From the NCBI GenBank assembly GCA_034520725.1, contig JAXHNH010000001.1:186001-250000 (forward strand): DNA of 64,000 nucleotides, given 5' to 3'. This document shows positions 36,501 to 45,121 of the stretch, one piece after another. A program made the translations under genes and the position numbers. The first letter of the stretch is position 1, and each line of letters opens with the position of its first letter. The notes below the pieces were generated by a model. The model was not told the DNA's origin and did not search any database. It saw only the letters and a program-made list of their open reading frames with translations. This stretch comes from Gracilimonas sp034520725 (GTDB taxonomy: Bacteria > Bacteroidota > Rhodothermia > Balneolales > Balneolaceae).

Positions 36501-37271
36501 TGAAACAGTACCTATGGTTCCCGGATTGGTAATACTGATGGTAGTTCTCTGAAAATCTTCGATCTCAAGATTACCATTTCGGGCTTTTTCGATGAGTTTT
36601 GCATATGCATGCAGAAACTCATTGAAATTCATTTTGTCAACGCCCTTGATGTTTGGTACAACCAGATTTCGGGAACCGTCTCTACTTTCAAGGTCAACGG
36701 CCACACCCAGATTCACGGAATCCGGTATCACACGATAGTGATTATCATCCTTGTACAAATATGAGCTGTTCAGGTTTGGAAATTCTTTGAGCGCACGAAT
36801 GACAGCCCATGCAATAAAATGAGTGAAAGAGGCTTTGGGTTCATTGCGCTGCAGCAGATGCCGGTTGATGATCGCGCGATCTTCAATCATCATTTTTACA
36901 GGGAGCACACGAAGCGAGGTAGCCGTAGGCACTTCAATCGATTCGTCCATATTCTCGACGATCTTGGTCGCCACACCTTTGATCTTCTCAAGCTCAGCAT
37001 TTTTTGGAGCTTCAGGCTCTTTTTTAGAAGTTTTTTGCTGACTCTTCTTTTGAGGTGCTTCCTTTTGTTTTTGCTGAACCGGTTCAGACTGACTTTGAGA
37101 AGGAGTTGGTTGAAGGTCTTCAGCCTCAGTTTGATCAACCGGTTTACCTTCCAGTTCATCAAAATAACGCTTCCAATGCGCTGGAACCGAGGACGGATCG
37201 TTTTGATATTGGTCGTATAGTTCTTCTACAAGTGCGGAATTAGGGCCGAAGACGGCTTCAAGTGATTTCAA
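33471..37271 (-). CDS. kgd: E2-E1 fusion 2-oxoglutarate dehydrogenase/decarboxylase
   Basis: 1266 aa. The E1o N-terminal segment (NSALVEELYDQYQNDP, VPAHWKRYF) and a Pro/Gln/Lys linker precede an E2 succinyltransferase catalytic domain (~100-330, with TSTYDHRIIQGAESG). The ThDP-dependent E1 follows (FLGMAHRGRLNMLVN; MHGDAAFSGQG; NNQIGFTT; GYRKHGHNEGDEP; EAQFGDFANGAQVIIDQ; PHGYEGQGPEHSSARLER). There is no lipoyl domain. The layout is that of mycobacterial Kgd and corynebacterial OdhA. It converts 2-oxoglutarate toward succinyl-CoA with an external lipoyl protein and E3. The last ~47 residues after LVKDAMK are not E1-like; a one-base shift near 33617 would stop at TAA 33611-33613, giving ~1219 aa. 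Confidence 0.95.
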   Translation of the reverse strand: MKSLEAVFGPNSALVEELYDQYQNDPSSVPAHWKRYFDELEGKPVDQTEAEDLQPTPSQSQSEPVQQKQKEAPQKKSQQKTSKKEPEAPKNAELEKIKGVATKIVENMDESIEVPTATSLRVLPVKMMIEDRAIINRHLLQRNEPKASFTHFIAWAVIRALKEFPNLNSSYLYKDDNHYRVIPDSVNLGVAVDLESRDGSRNLVVPNIKGVDKMNFNEFLHAYAKLIEKARNGNLEIEDFQRTTISITNPGTIGTVSSVPRLMKTQGAIIATGAIDYPAEYRAMSKEILNQLGVSKVMTVTSTYDHRIIQGAESGMFLKKIDDLLSGQEDFYDRIFSDLDIPYEPLPYGQDNYSGPFSNGQNTLEHDQRVVGVYRLINMYRMRGHVLADLDPLGKEPGKNPELDLDYYGLSLWDLDREFYCGGLGGKERATLREILNLLRDTYCGNIGVEYMHLLDLEERKWLREAMESTGNNAQLSKDDKREILHKLNQAMAFEEFLHKKYIGHKRFSLEGADTLIPMIHFMLEKAGEHGVEKFFLGMAHRGRLNMLVNIMNKPYHKVFAEFEGNIDPDSIQGSGDVKYHLGAQGIHKAVNGSEIELQLMPNPSHLEAVNPVVEGAVRAMQDHHEKEDPQKRVVPVLMHGDAAFSGQGVVTETLNMSQLEGYNTGGTVHIIINNQIGFTTLPKDGRSTEYASDIAKTILAPIFHVNGDTPEAAVHAIQMALDYRQKFGKDVVIDLIGYRKHGHNEGDEPAFTQPGMYKEINDHSPVRDVYTEHLVKNDELTKEETQQIFDEFDQLLQEAFEDAKQAPNLEVTDNLIDRTETPQDKWTAYPDTTHSADDLKEIAVKLNTVPKDFDANPKLLKQLAKRAEIVNKNEKKIDWGFAELLAFGSLLKTGTSIRLTGQDVERGTFSHRHSVLHGTQTNQKFIPLNNLSEDQAKFHVYNSLLSEFAALGFEFGYSAEKLDALVIWEAQFGDFANGAQVIIDQFVSSSKAKWGQRSNLVMNLPHGYEGQGPEHSSARLERYLQLCAEDNMQVLNVTTPAQYYHMLRRQALSEVKRPAILMTPKSLLRHPMATSSRDELAEGKFKPFILDKDFSDSKDLERLVICSGKVYYDLLKYRQENEINNVAIARLEQFYPFADEEIEEELKDLTSIKDIVWCQEEPKNMGAWTFVAPRFIELLQDGQKLRYVGRQASASPAAGQKKIHQAEQNRLVKDAMKRIITKLSLQCQSQDLSISIAYVISGLLKVPDSGYSRRSYRHSKRPACC

Positions 37272-37489
37272 TGGTCTGTTTAACCTCGTGCGGTATTTTG
37301 ACAGCGATTTGTTGTGCTAATGTAAATTCCTTGAATATGAATCATTCTCAACCGATAACCGGTGTTAGAATTTAACCCTAAAATTAAGGATTACATATTT
37401 AAAAAACGATAAAACTTATAGTCTTAGATTTCTCTTTCACAGCTCCTGTTATAACATGTATTGATACAGTTGACTCCTGATTTAAAGCA

Positions 37490-37518
37490 TTGAATACCGT
37501 ATCCTATAACACTATAAT
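37490..37518 (+). promoter_or_regulatory. Sigma-70-like promoter of the CocE-type hydrolase
   Basis: TTGAAT (37490-37495), a 17-base spacer and TATAAT (37513-37518) in the 352-base divergent gap between kgd and the hydrolase gene. The expected start near 37525 leaves a ~100-base leader ending in an AGAGGA ribosome site. The match is to the classical consensus; Bacteroidota usually use a different one, hence the low score. The rest of the gap (37272-37489) is AT-rich and shows no gene. Confidence 0.35.
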
Positions 37519-37623
37519 TCATTAAGTTTACAGACACCATCTGATGAAGAATTCAAGGGAAAATCGGGTTCTTGTCTGTTTAAACTGATTCGGTCAAATA
37601 CCCAAAAATTAAAGAGGAATGTC

Positions 37624-39498
37624 ATGAGAAAATTTACAGGTAATCTAAGAGTGATTGGCTTTGTACTGATTTTTATTTTGAGTGCTTCACAAGCGTTCGC
37701 TCAGCAAACCGGTCTGAAAAGCACAGACTACGAAAAGTCTCAGCATTATATTGAAATGCGTGATGGCGTAAAGCTTTACACTACAGTATACGCACCTATA
37801 GATGAATCCCGGGAGTATCCCATTTTAATGACAAGAACACCTTACAGTTGTGCCCCATATGGTGAAGAGGATATCCCTGAGCAGATCATTCGAAATCCGG
37901 ATCTACAGGCAGCGGGATTTATAATAGTCTGCCAGGATGTGAGAGGGAGGTGGATGTCAGAGGGGCAATACACGACCATGACACCGAATAGATCGGATGA
38001 AAGTATGGTTGATGAAAGTTCTGATACGTATGATACCATAGAGTGGCTCATTAATAACATTCCGAACAACAATGGGAAAGTGGGGCAGTGGGGAATTTCC
38101 TATCCGGGTTTTTATACAACGGCTGCATTACCTAATGCTCACCCTGCCTTGGCAGCTTCTTCACCCCAGGCTCCTATCGCAGATTTCTTTTTTGATGATT
38201 TCCACCACCATGGAGCCTATACAATGGGGTATTGGTACGTGACCAATTTATTTGGCATTCAACATGATGGTCCAACTGATACCGCTTGGTATGACTTTCC
38301 ACAAGTGTTTACTAACGATATGTATCTACTGTACTCTGAATTAACGCCGCTAAGTGAATCAAATGAATACTATGGTGAAAGTAACTTCTTCTGGAAAGAA
38401 CTATCTGAACACCCCAACTACGATGAATTCTGGCAAAGCCGAAACATTCTTCCTCATCTTAACGAAATTGATCACCCGGTTATGACTGTTGGCGGCTGGT
38501 TTGATGCTGAAGATCTTTATGGACCATTAAATACATATAGATCCATTGAGGATAAGAATCCGGATACTAAAAATATTTTGGTTATGGGTCCATGGAGTCA
38601 TGGTCAATGGGCCAGCCCAAACCCACATCAAAGTGTGGGGGAGATCTATTTTGGTGAAGGAATTTCAGAGTTCTACAGAAAGGAGATCGAGTATCCTTTC
38701 TTTATGAAATATCTGAAAGGTTCTGAGCATGAAGAATTGCCTGAAGCTTACATGTACGATACCGGTTTGGGCGAGTGGAGTACTTTCTCCGAGTGGCCAC
38801 CAATAAATTCCCAAAAAACAGCATGGTATTTTAGTAGTAATGGTTCCCTGGGAGATAATAAGCCAAAAGAATTATCAGACGATTATACTGAGTATGTGAG
38901 TGACCCTGAACATCCGGTTCCATATACTGAAGAAGATGAGCTGGTATTTATTCCGAGAGCTTACATGACGTCCGATCAGCGATTTGCAGCAAGGAGACCC
39001 GATGTGATAACGTTTGAGACGGAAGTGCTCAAAGAAGATGTGACACTCGCAGGTGATATGTTGGCCAATCTTTATGTTTCAACAACCGGAACGGCATCGG
39101 ATTTCTTTGTAAAACTGATAGATATTTATCCACCCAGTGTGGAGGAAGTAGAACAGACTCCTGAAGGGGTAGAACTTGATAATTACCATCAACTCGTGCG
39201 AAGCGAAGCCATTCGCGGAAGGTTTAGAAATAGTTATGAGAAACCCGAAGCTTTTGAATCAAATAAAGTGACCTATGTAGATCTGCCGCTGCAGGATGTA
39301 TACCATACCTTTAAAAAAGGACATAAGATCCAGGTCCAAATTCAAAGTTCATGGTTTCCTTTGTTTGATCTGAATCCTCAAAAGTATGTTCCTAATATTT
39401 TTGAAGCTTCTGAAAGTGATTTTATAAAAGTGACCCAAAGGATTTATCATACCTCAGAATATCCGAGCAATATTGAAGTCAGGCTTCTTGATGATTAA
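37624..39498 (+). CDS. Secreted CocE/NonD-family hydrolase
   Basis: 624 aa. A signal peptide (VIGFVLIFILSASQAFAQ) is followed by an S15/CocE alpha/beta-hydrolase (MRDGVKLYTTVYAP; YPILMTRTPYS; VCQDVRGRWMSEGQ). The nucleophile Ser is in QWGISYPGF at about residue 159. A cap follows, the acid is probably in GGWFDAEDLYG, and the His is in GPWSHGQWAS. The C-terminal jelly-roll domain (VTLAGDMLANLYVSTTGTASDFFVKLIDIYP) is typical. Family members hydrolyse X-Pro dipeptides, cocaine-type esters or glutaryl-cephalosporins. A peptidase or esterase acting in the periplasm or outside the cell is likely, but the substrate is open. The start is fixed by AGAGGA upstream. Confidence 0.92.
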   Translation: MRKFTGNLRVIGFVLIFILSASQAFAQQTGLKSTDYEKSQHYIEMRDGVKLYTTVYAPIDESREYPILMTRTPYSCAPYGEEDIPEQIIRNPDLQAAGFIIVCQDVRGRWMSEGQYTTMTPNRSDESMVDESSDTYDTIEWLINNIPNNNGKVGQWGISYPGFYTTAALPNAHPALAASSPQAPIADFFFDDFHHHGAYTMGYWYVTNLFGIQHDGPTDTAWYDFPQVFTNDMYLLYSELTPLSESNEYYGESNFFWKELSEHPNYDEFWQSRNILPHLNEIDHPVMTVGGWFDAEDLYGPLNTYRSIEDKNPDTKNILVMGPWSHGQWASPNPHQSVGEIYFGEGISEFYRKEIEYPFFMKYLKGSEHEELPEAYMYDTGLGEWSTFSEWPPINSQKTAWYFSSNGSLGDNKPKELSDDYTEYVSDPEHPVPYTEEDELVFIPRAYMTSDQRFAARRPDVITFETEVLKEDVTLAGDMLANLYVSTTGTASDFFVKLIDIYPPSVEEVEQTPEGVELDNYHQLVRSEAIRGRFRNSYEKPEAFESNKVTYVDLPLQDVYHTFKKGHKIQVQIQSSWFPLFDLNPQKYVPNIFEASESDFIKVTQRIYHTSEYPSNIEVRLLDD

Positions 39499-39576
39499 TA
39501 ATAATATTATAACTTAAAGCTTGGAAGACGGTATAAACTGGAACTTATTCATAATAATAAGCCTGCAGTGTTTAGG

Positions 39577-40263
39577 ATGCATCGCAAGTATCATTTTATT
39601 ACAATACTAAGCACATTATTTTATGCAGGTTGTGCGACAAATATGCCGGTTTCAGAAGGTCTCGTATTTTCCGAATATGACGCTGTTGAAGTCGATTCAT
39701 TCAGCGATAAGATCAGTGGCACCATAAGTGAGGGTGTTTCTTATATTTTTCCTTCTGAGAGTTTAAAGACAGATTCACTTAATACAATCAATAAAGAGTA
39801 TCTGTACGCTCTTCCTATGCCATCATTTTCGGTATCCTACACAGATAAGATCTCACTCGGAAGTACAGTTCCGCTCTTGATGTTTTGGCAGGTGGATGGA
39901 ACTGTAAGATTGATTGATGATTACTTTTTAACATTAAGCAAAAAAGTATATTCAGGAAATACTGAGATTATTCTGCAGAAAAAAATTAAGGATCAGGAAA
40001 ATGGTGGAATTAATTTGGGCGTTTTTTACAGAAGTGATGGGTTCCAATTATCGGAGGGAGAGAGTTTTTCTTTTGATCAAACGTTCTATGTTCCCTGGTT
40101 CGGAGTGAGGTCTGTTATTCAAACCCCGATAAAAATAGCTAAGAACCTTAATTTTCGTGCCTATATAAATGGCGGGTATAGCATGGAATATGAAAGCATG
40201 CTAGCTTCATTTGGTTTCTCAATTGTTTTTGATTCCGGAGGTAATAAAATGAGAAGAATATAA
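39577..40263 (+). CDS. Putative lipoprotein, 228 aa
   Basis: A short hydrophobic leader ends in LFYAGCATNMP, a lipobox (YAG-C), so the protein is probably lipid-anchored. The rest is beta-rich with alternating aromatic strands (LYALPMPSFSVSYTDKISLG; TVPLLMFWQVDGTVRLIDDYFLTL; FRAYINGGYSMEYESMLASFGFSIVFD), which could form a small outer-membrane barrel or beta sandwich. The family is not recognised. The ATG at 39577 is used rather than a GTG three codons earlier. It lies 78 bases after the hydrolase and may be co-transcribed. Confidence 0.6.
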   Translation: MHRKYHFITILSTLFYAGCATNMPVSEGLVFSEYDAVEVDSFSDKISGTISEGVSYIFPSESLKTDSLNTINKEYLYALPMPSFSVSYTDKISLGSTVPLLMFWQVDGTVRLIDDYFLTLSKKVYSGNTEIILQKKIKDQENGGINLGVFYRSDGFQLSEGESFSFDQTFYVPWFGVRSVIQTPIKIAKNLNFRAYINGGYSMEYESMLASFGFSIVFDSGGNKMRRI

Positions 40264-40404
40264 CCTCCATTCCGATTCCGATAAATTCATTCAGATTCTG
40301 TAGTCGCTCGATAATTAATTAGCTTTAATTCGCATTTTTCTAGCCCTATATTCATGGTTTATAGTTTACCATGAAAAACCCACTTACTGCTAAATAATTA
40401 AGGA

Positions 40405-42201
40405 ATGAGCGAAACCACTGAGAACAAAAAGACCGGCGCTGAAAATGTAAACTGGGATCTGTCTGACCTTTACACATCCAATGATGACCCAAAGCTGGTT
40501 GAAGACAAAAAGTCTATTCTGAAGAAAGCTGACAATTTTTCAAAAAAATACCGTGGTAAGATCGCGAAGTTATCACCGGCTGAGTTCTGTCAAATGCTGG
40601 AGGAGTATGAGAAAATGCTGGATACCTCAGGCAAAATTGGTTCCTTTGCTTATTTACAGTGGTCAACAGATACCGGAAATTCAGATTACGGAAAACTGGT
40701 TGCTGAAACGAATGAGCTTTCCTCTGAAATTTCTCAAAAACTGGTGTTTCTCGATGTTGAGTGGTTAAATATTCCTGAAGAGGATGCACAAAAACTCATT
40801 GATAGTGAAGAGCTTAAAAAGTATAAGCACTATCTCGAAAGCTCCCGCCGATATAAGGATCATGTTCTTGAAGAAGGGCAGGAAAAGATTATGTCGGCTA
40901 AATCAGTGACCGGACGAAGTGCCTGGGTTCGATTTTTTGATGAAACGCTTGGCGCCGCTAAGTTTGAACTGGATGGAAAAGAACTCAGTGAACAGGAAGT
41001 GCTTAGTAAACTTCATGAAAGTGACAGAGATCTGCGGGTTAGAGCACACGCTTCACTGACCAAAAAATTCAAGGACCTGAGTCGCCAGCTTACTTTCATA
41101 TTCAATACGATACTGGCAGATAAATCTACCAACGACAATCTTCGCAAATACGAGAGCTGGATCGATTCCAGAAATCTTGCCAATCAAACCGATCGTGAAA
41201 CAGTTGATGCGCTTATTGAATCAGTGACCGGTCAGTATGAATTGGTGCAGCGCTATTATAAGCTTAAGAAAAAGCTTCTTGGTCTGGATAAGATGAAGGA
41301 CTATGACCGATATGCTCCTATGCTTAAGAATGAGGCAACTATTAAATGGGATTCTGCCCGTAAAATGGTGCTCGATTCTTATTCGAAATTTCATCCTCAA
41401 ATGGGTGAGATCACTAACGAATTCTTTGAAAAGAACTGGATCGATGCAGCGATCAAGCCTGGTAAAAGAGGAGGAGCTTATTCTGCGGGAACGGTACCCT
41501 CAGCTCACCCTTACGTTTTCATGAACTTTGATGGAAAGATCCGTGATGTTCAAACGCTTGCTCATGAGCTCGGTCACGGTGTGCATCAGTATTTGTCGCG
41601 CCAGCAAGGAGTACTGCAGTCCTCAACACCACTAACCACTGCGGAAACGGCTTCTGTTTTTGGAGAAATGCTGGTCTTCCAGAAACTGATGAAGGAACTG
41701 GATGATCCGAAAGAAAAACTGGCACTCCTGATTGGTAAAATTGATGATACCATAGCCACGGTGTTCCGTCAGATCTCAATGAACCGGTTTGAGCATGCCA
41801 TTCATACAGCGCGTCGTGAAGAAGGTGAACTCACTACCGAGCGATTTTCAGAATTATGGATGGAGCAACAGAAGGCTTTGTATGGTGATTCAGTTTCATT
41901 AACTGAAGAGTATGGAATCTGGTGGAGTTACATACCTCACTTCCTGCACACACCGGGTTACGTGTATGCCTATGCATTTGGGGAACTCTTGGTGTTGGCT
42001 CTTTATGAAGAGTACACTCAGCGGCCTGACGGCTTTTCGGATAAATATCTTGAACTGTTGAGTGCCGGAGGATCAGAATGGCCGGAAGATCTGGTTGCTA
42101 AAATGGGCCTTGATATTACACAGCCTGACTTCTGGAATAAGGGTCTCAACTCCTTCAGAAAAATGGTGGAAGAAGCCGAGGAAATGGCAAAGAAGATATA
42201 G
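40405..42201 (+). CDS. pepF: M3 family oligoendopeptidase
   Basis: A 598-aa cytoplasmic zinc peptidase degrading oligopeptides of roughly 7-17 residues. The HExxH site is in VQTLAHELGHGVHQYLS near residue 388, and the third zinc ligand, Glu, follows in TTAETASVFGEML. Upstream are the family's WDLSDLY opening, and KRGGAYSAGTVPSAHPYVFMNF just before the metal site. The C-terminal region has WWSYIPHFLHTPGYVYAYAFGELLVLALY, the substrate-binding Tyr/His stretch of PepF. Length is normal. It is transcribed alone from a 140-base gap. Confidence 0.94.
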   Translation: MSETTENKKTGAENVNWDLSDLYTSNDDPKLVEDKKSILKKADNFSKKYRGKIAKLSPAEFCQMLEEYEKMLDTSGKIGSFAYLQWSTDTGNSDYGKLVAETNELSSEISQKLVFLDVEWLNIPEEDAQKLIDSEELKKYKHYLESSRRYKDHVLEEGQEKIMSAKSVTGRSAWVRFFDETLGAAKFELDGKELSEQEVLSKLHESDRDLRVRAHASLTKKFKDLSRQLTFIFNTILADKSTNDNLRKYESWIDSRNLANQTDRETVDALIESVTGQYELVQRYYKLKKKLLGLDKMKDYDRYAPMLKNEATIKWDSARKMVLDSYSKFHPQMGEITNEFFEKNWIDAAIKPGKRGGAYSAGTVPSAHPYVFMNFDGKIRDVQTLAHELGHGVHQYLSRQQGVLQSSTPLTTAETASVFGEMLVFQKLMKELDDPKEKLALLIGKIDDTIATVFRQISMNRFEHAIHTARREEGELTTERFSELWMEQQKALYGDSVSLTEEYGIWWSYIPHFLHTPGYVYAYAFGELLVLALYEEYTQRPDGFSDKYLELLSAGGSEWPEDLVAKMGLDITQPDFWNKGLNSFRKMVEEAEEMAKKI

Positions 42202-42290
42202 CTGAATCTTAATATTGGTGATGAAGAGGAAAGTGGGGATAGAATTTCCTACACTTAATTATAATTGCATATTTAGAAATAAATTAAAAA

Positions 42291-43754
42291 ATGTCATTAG
42301 ATCGACAGGATAAAGCACTCAGAGAGTTCAAGCAGATCATTCAGGATTTGGTGCATTTGCTGAGAACCTCAACCGGGGTAGAGCTGGCTCATATGTGTTG
42401 GGTGAACCGCTCAAGGGAACAATTTGTGTGGGAAACCAACAGCACTCGCTTGCCAAATGTAATGTTTAAAGACAGGGTAAACTTTGAGAACCATTTTCTG
42501 AATGAATTTCAGGATGCCGAGGATATCATCCAGTTGGTAGTTGGAGAAGATATATCTAAAGCCAAACTGATGCATTATTTTGATTTTGTACAGGCTAAAA
42601 GCATCCTCATCGTTCCTTTTATAAACAAAGGCGAAACCGTTGCCTTAACAGTTCTTGAAAGTGAAAAGGAGATCGATCAGGAATTGATCCATGAGAGGGT
42701 TGTTTCGTATAACAATGCCTTGGTGAATGTTTTGGATACCTACCTTGAAGTAGTGGATCTGCATGAAGGTCAGGAGGAATGGGAAAAATACGAGAAGTCA
42801 GTTAGGAAACTTGATTACAGGCAGCATAGCGTGGAGATCCTCGAGAATATGTTGAATGAGATTCAGAATAATATTCCCGGTGGTGGTGCTGTGCTTTTAG
42901 TACCCGGAATGGCATCCTGGAATCTTGTACTCAGAGCAGTTAAGGCTAAGAATCCACCAAAATTGGGTTTACAGCTTCAGGAAAAAAGCGTTGCCTATGA
43001 TGCCCTCGAAAAGGGTGAGCCTGTTTTCACGATGCATTTTAACAACAATCCGCGCAGGATCTCATCTTCAGAAACAAGAACTGATGGGGCATCACTTGCT
43101 ATCCCGGTCATGATCAATGATCGAAGACAGGGTGTGGTGATATGTTACGATAATGACCCGTTGACTTTTAAAGAATCCACTAAACATAAATTGATCAACC
43201 TGGTAAGGATAGCTTCACTAAGTATTCAAACATCGGTTAAAAAATCAGATATCGCCGAAGAATTATTTACACAAAATTTCGGAGCTTATATGCCTGAGCT
43301 GTGGGAACTAAGTTTAAACCATGAGCTAGATCGAATTAAAAAAGGCAGCATGGATAATACCTGGGTCGGCTTCATTTCTCCTGATGATGTATCCGGTTTG
43401 CGAACAAAATACCGTCTTGAGGATCTCCAAAAAATTCAGACAGATTTTGTTTCAGCTCTTAATCCGTCAAGTTATGGAATTCCGGGTTATATGGGCTATA
43501 ACTCAGATTATGTGTATACATTTGTTATTCAAAGTGATGATGAAGACGCTGTGGCTGCGTGGGTCGACAAGGTGAAGGCAAAAATGGAGTATGGACTGGA
43601 TCTGTCCATTGGTGGCTCGATCAGAGCAGAGTTTAAAGCCGGCTACACAAAACTAACAGCTGATACAGTAAATACCTATCAGGCTGTTGACCGGGCTAAA
43701 AAAGCTTTGAATAAAGTAATGAACGACAGTGAATCTGAAGTCGTAGAGGCGTAA
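42291..43754 (+). CDS. Tandem GAF-like protein with degenerate cyclase-like C-terminus
   Basis: 487 aa, soluble. Residues ~1-150 form a GAF-like domain (VELAHMCWVNRSREQFVWE ... AKSILIVPFINKGETVALTVLE). A second GAF-like domain covers ~180-310 (GGAVLLVPGMASWNLVLRAV ... GASLAIPVMINDRRQGVVICY). The last ~150 residues (TWVGFISPDDVSG; DYVYTFVIQSDDEDAVAAWVDKVKAKMEYGL; SIGGSIRAEFKAGYTKL; AVDRAKKALNKV) have the strand-helix order of a GGDEF-type domain but lack the GGDEF motif, so catalysis is unlikely. The stop overlaps the deoB start by one base (TAATG), so the two are coupled. The role, probably small-molecule sensing, is inferred. Confidence 0.65.
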   Translation: MSLDRQDKALREFKQIIQDLVHLLRTSTGVELAHMCWVNRSREQFVWETNSTRLPNVMFKDRVNFENHFLNEFQDAEDIIQLVVGEDISKAKLMHYFDFVQAKSILIVPFINKGETVALTVLESEKEIDQELIHERVVSYNNALVNVLDTYLEVVDLHEGQEEWEKYEKSVRKLDYRQHSVEILENMLNEIQNNIPGGGAVLLVPGMASWNLVLRAVKAKNPPKLGLQLQEKSVAYDALEKGEPVFTMHFNNNPRRISSSETRTDGASLAIPVMINDRRQGVVICYDNDPLTFKESTKHKLINLVRIASLSIQTSVKKSDIAEELFTQNFGAYMPELWELSLNHELDRIKKGSMDNTWVGFISPDDVSGLRTKYRLEDLQKIQTDFVSALNPSSYGIPGYMGYNSDYVYTFVIQSDDEDAVAAWVDKVKAKMEYGLDLSIGGSIRAEFKAGYTKLTADTVNTYQAVDRAKKALNKVMNDSESEVVEA

Positions 43755-44920
43755 TGGGGAATATTTATTTGATCATTATTGATGGTCTGGGAGTAGGAGC
43801 TCAGGAAGACGCTGATGAGTATGGTGATTCTGATGCAAATACACTTGGCCACGTTTCTGAGCAAACAGGGGTGAAGCTGCCAAACCTCCAAAAAATGGGT
43901 CTCGGAAATATCATTCCACTTGCTTCAGTTCCGGAAAATGAGAAACCATTGGCTGCTTATGGAAAACTCAGAGAAGTTTCTGCCGGTAAAGATTCTACCA
44001 CCGGACACTGGGAAATTTCCGGTATTCAGTTAGACCAACCTTTCCCAACCTATCCTGATGGATTCCCTGATTATATGTTAGAGGCATTTTGTGAAGAAAT
44101 TGGGGTGGAAAAGGTCTTGTGTAACAAACCATACTCAGGAACCGATGTAATCCGTGATTATGGTGCGGAACATCTAAGAACAGGAGAACCCATAGTTTAC
44201 ACATCGGCTGACAGTGTCTTTCAGGTGGCCTGCCATACCGATGTGGTCCCTGTTAAAAAACTATACGAATGGTGTGAGATCGCAAGGCATAAAATTTGTG
44301 TAGGTGAACATGAGGTGGGGCGGGTCATAGCCCGGCCTTTCAAAGGAAAGCCTGGTAATTTTGAACGCATTTCAGATCAAAGACATGATTATTCCTCGTT
44401 TCCCCCCGAAAACAATTTGGTTAAAAAACTACAGGATGCAGGGGTTAAAATTCATTCCGTAGGGAAAGTTGCCGATCTTTTTGCTGGTGTAGGTTTTACT
44501 GAATCTCACCCCACAAAAAGTAATGCTCAGGGAATAACTGAGTTGCTGAATTTGATGTCTGATGATCTGGATAATAGTTTTGTATTTGTGAACCTGATCG
44601 ACACGGATCAGTTATTTGGGCACCGTCTGGATCCGGAGGGGTATGCCGGAAGTCTTGAAGAATTTGATAAGGCAGTACCTGCTATTGTTTCAAAGGTCAG
44701 GGAAGGTGATCTTCTAATCATTACAGGTGATCATGGCAATGACCCATGTTCAGAAAGTACGGATCACTCAAGAGAGTTTGTGCCATTGCTGGTATTTCCA
44801 AAAGGTAAGGCAAATAAGGAAAATCTGGGTACAGGTGAAACCTTCTCAAATATTGCAAAAAGCGTAGCGTCCTTTTTCTCACTACCGAATGATTTTCCGG
44901 GGAAATCTTTTATAAAATAG
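43754..44920 (+). CDS. deoB: Phosphopentomutase
   Basis: A 388-aa Mn-dependent enzyme of the alkaline-phosphatase superfamily interconverting (deoxy)ribose-1-P and -5-P in nucleoside salvage. Motifs: IIIDGLGVGAQEDADEYGD (metal Asp), KDSTTGHWEISG with the phospho-Thr, PYSGTDVIRDYG, VYTSADSVFQVACHTDVVP, DTDQLFGHRLDPEGYA and ITGDHGNDP with the metal Asp-His. Length fits the family. Start and upstream stop overlap by one base, so translation is coupled to the GAF protein. No other deo gene is adjacent. Confidence 0.96.
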   Translation: MGNIYLIIIDGLGVGAQEDADEYGDSDANTLGHVSEQTGVKLPNLQKMGLGNIIPLASVPENEKPLAAYGKLREVSAGKDSTTGHWEISGIQLDQPFPTYPDGFPDYMLEAFCEEIGVEKVLCNKPYSGTDVIRDYGAEHLRTGEPIVYTSADSVFQVACHTDVVPVKKLYEWCEIARHKICVGEHEVGRVIARPFKGKPGNFERISDQRHDYSSFPPENNLVKKLQDAGVKIHSVGKVADLFAGVGFTESHPTKSNAQGITELLNLMSDDLDNSFVFVNLIDTDQLFGHRLDPEGYAGSLEEFDKAVPAIVSKVREGDLLIITGDHGNDPCSESTDHSREFVPLLVFPKGKANKENLGTGETFSNIAKSVASFFSLPNDFPGKSFIK

Positions 44921-45121
44921 AATATGGGTGTCATTAATGATCCATAAAAAGCTGACAATGCGTATTTAAAGTTGAAGTAAATATTGCTTATATTGTCTAA
45001 TTGTAAATTTTATTAAGATGCAGGCGCAATATTTATGCTCTAAACACGTGTTTACCTAAGATTAAACAATAGTTGTTTACGCACCTGCTTACTCTAACAT
45101 TCATTAAACCATATATATACA

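Noticed and set aside
36819..37220. 133-aa plus-strand open frame inside kgd
   Set aside because: It lies antisense to the well-conserved E1 N-terminal and E2 region, has no family resemblance and an odd Arg/Leu/Phe-rich composition; it is a shadow frame.
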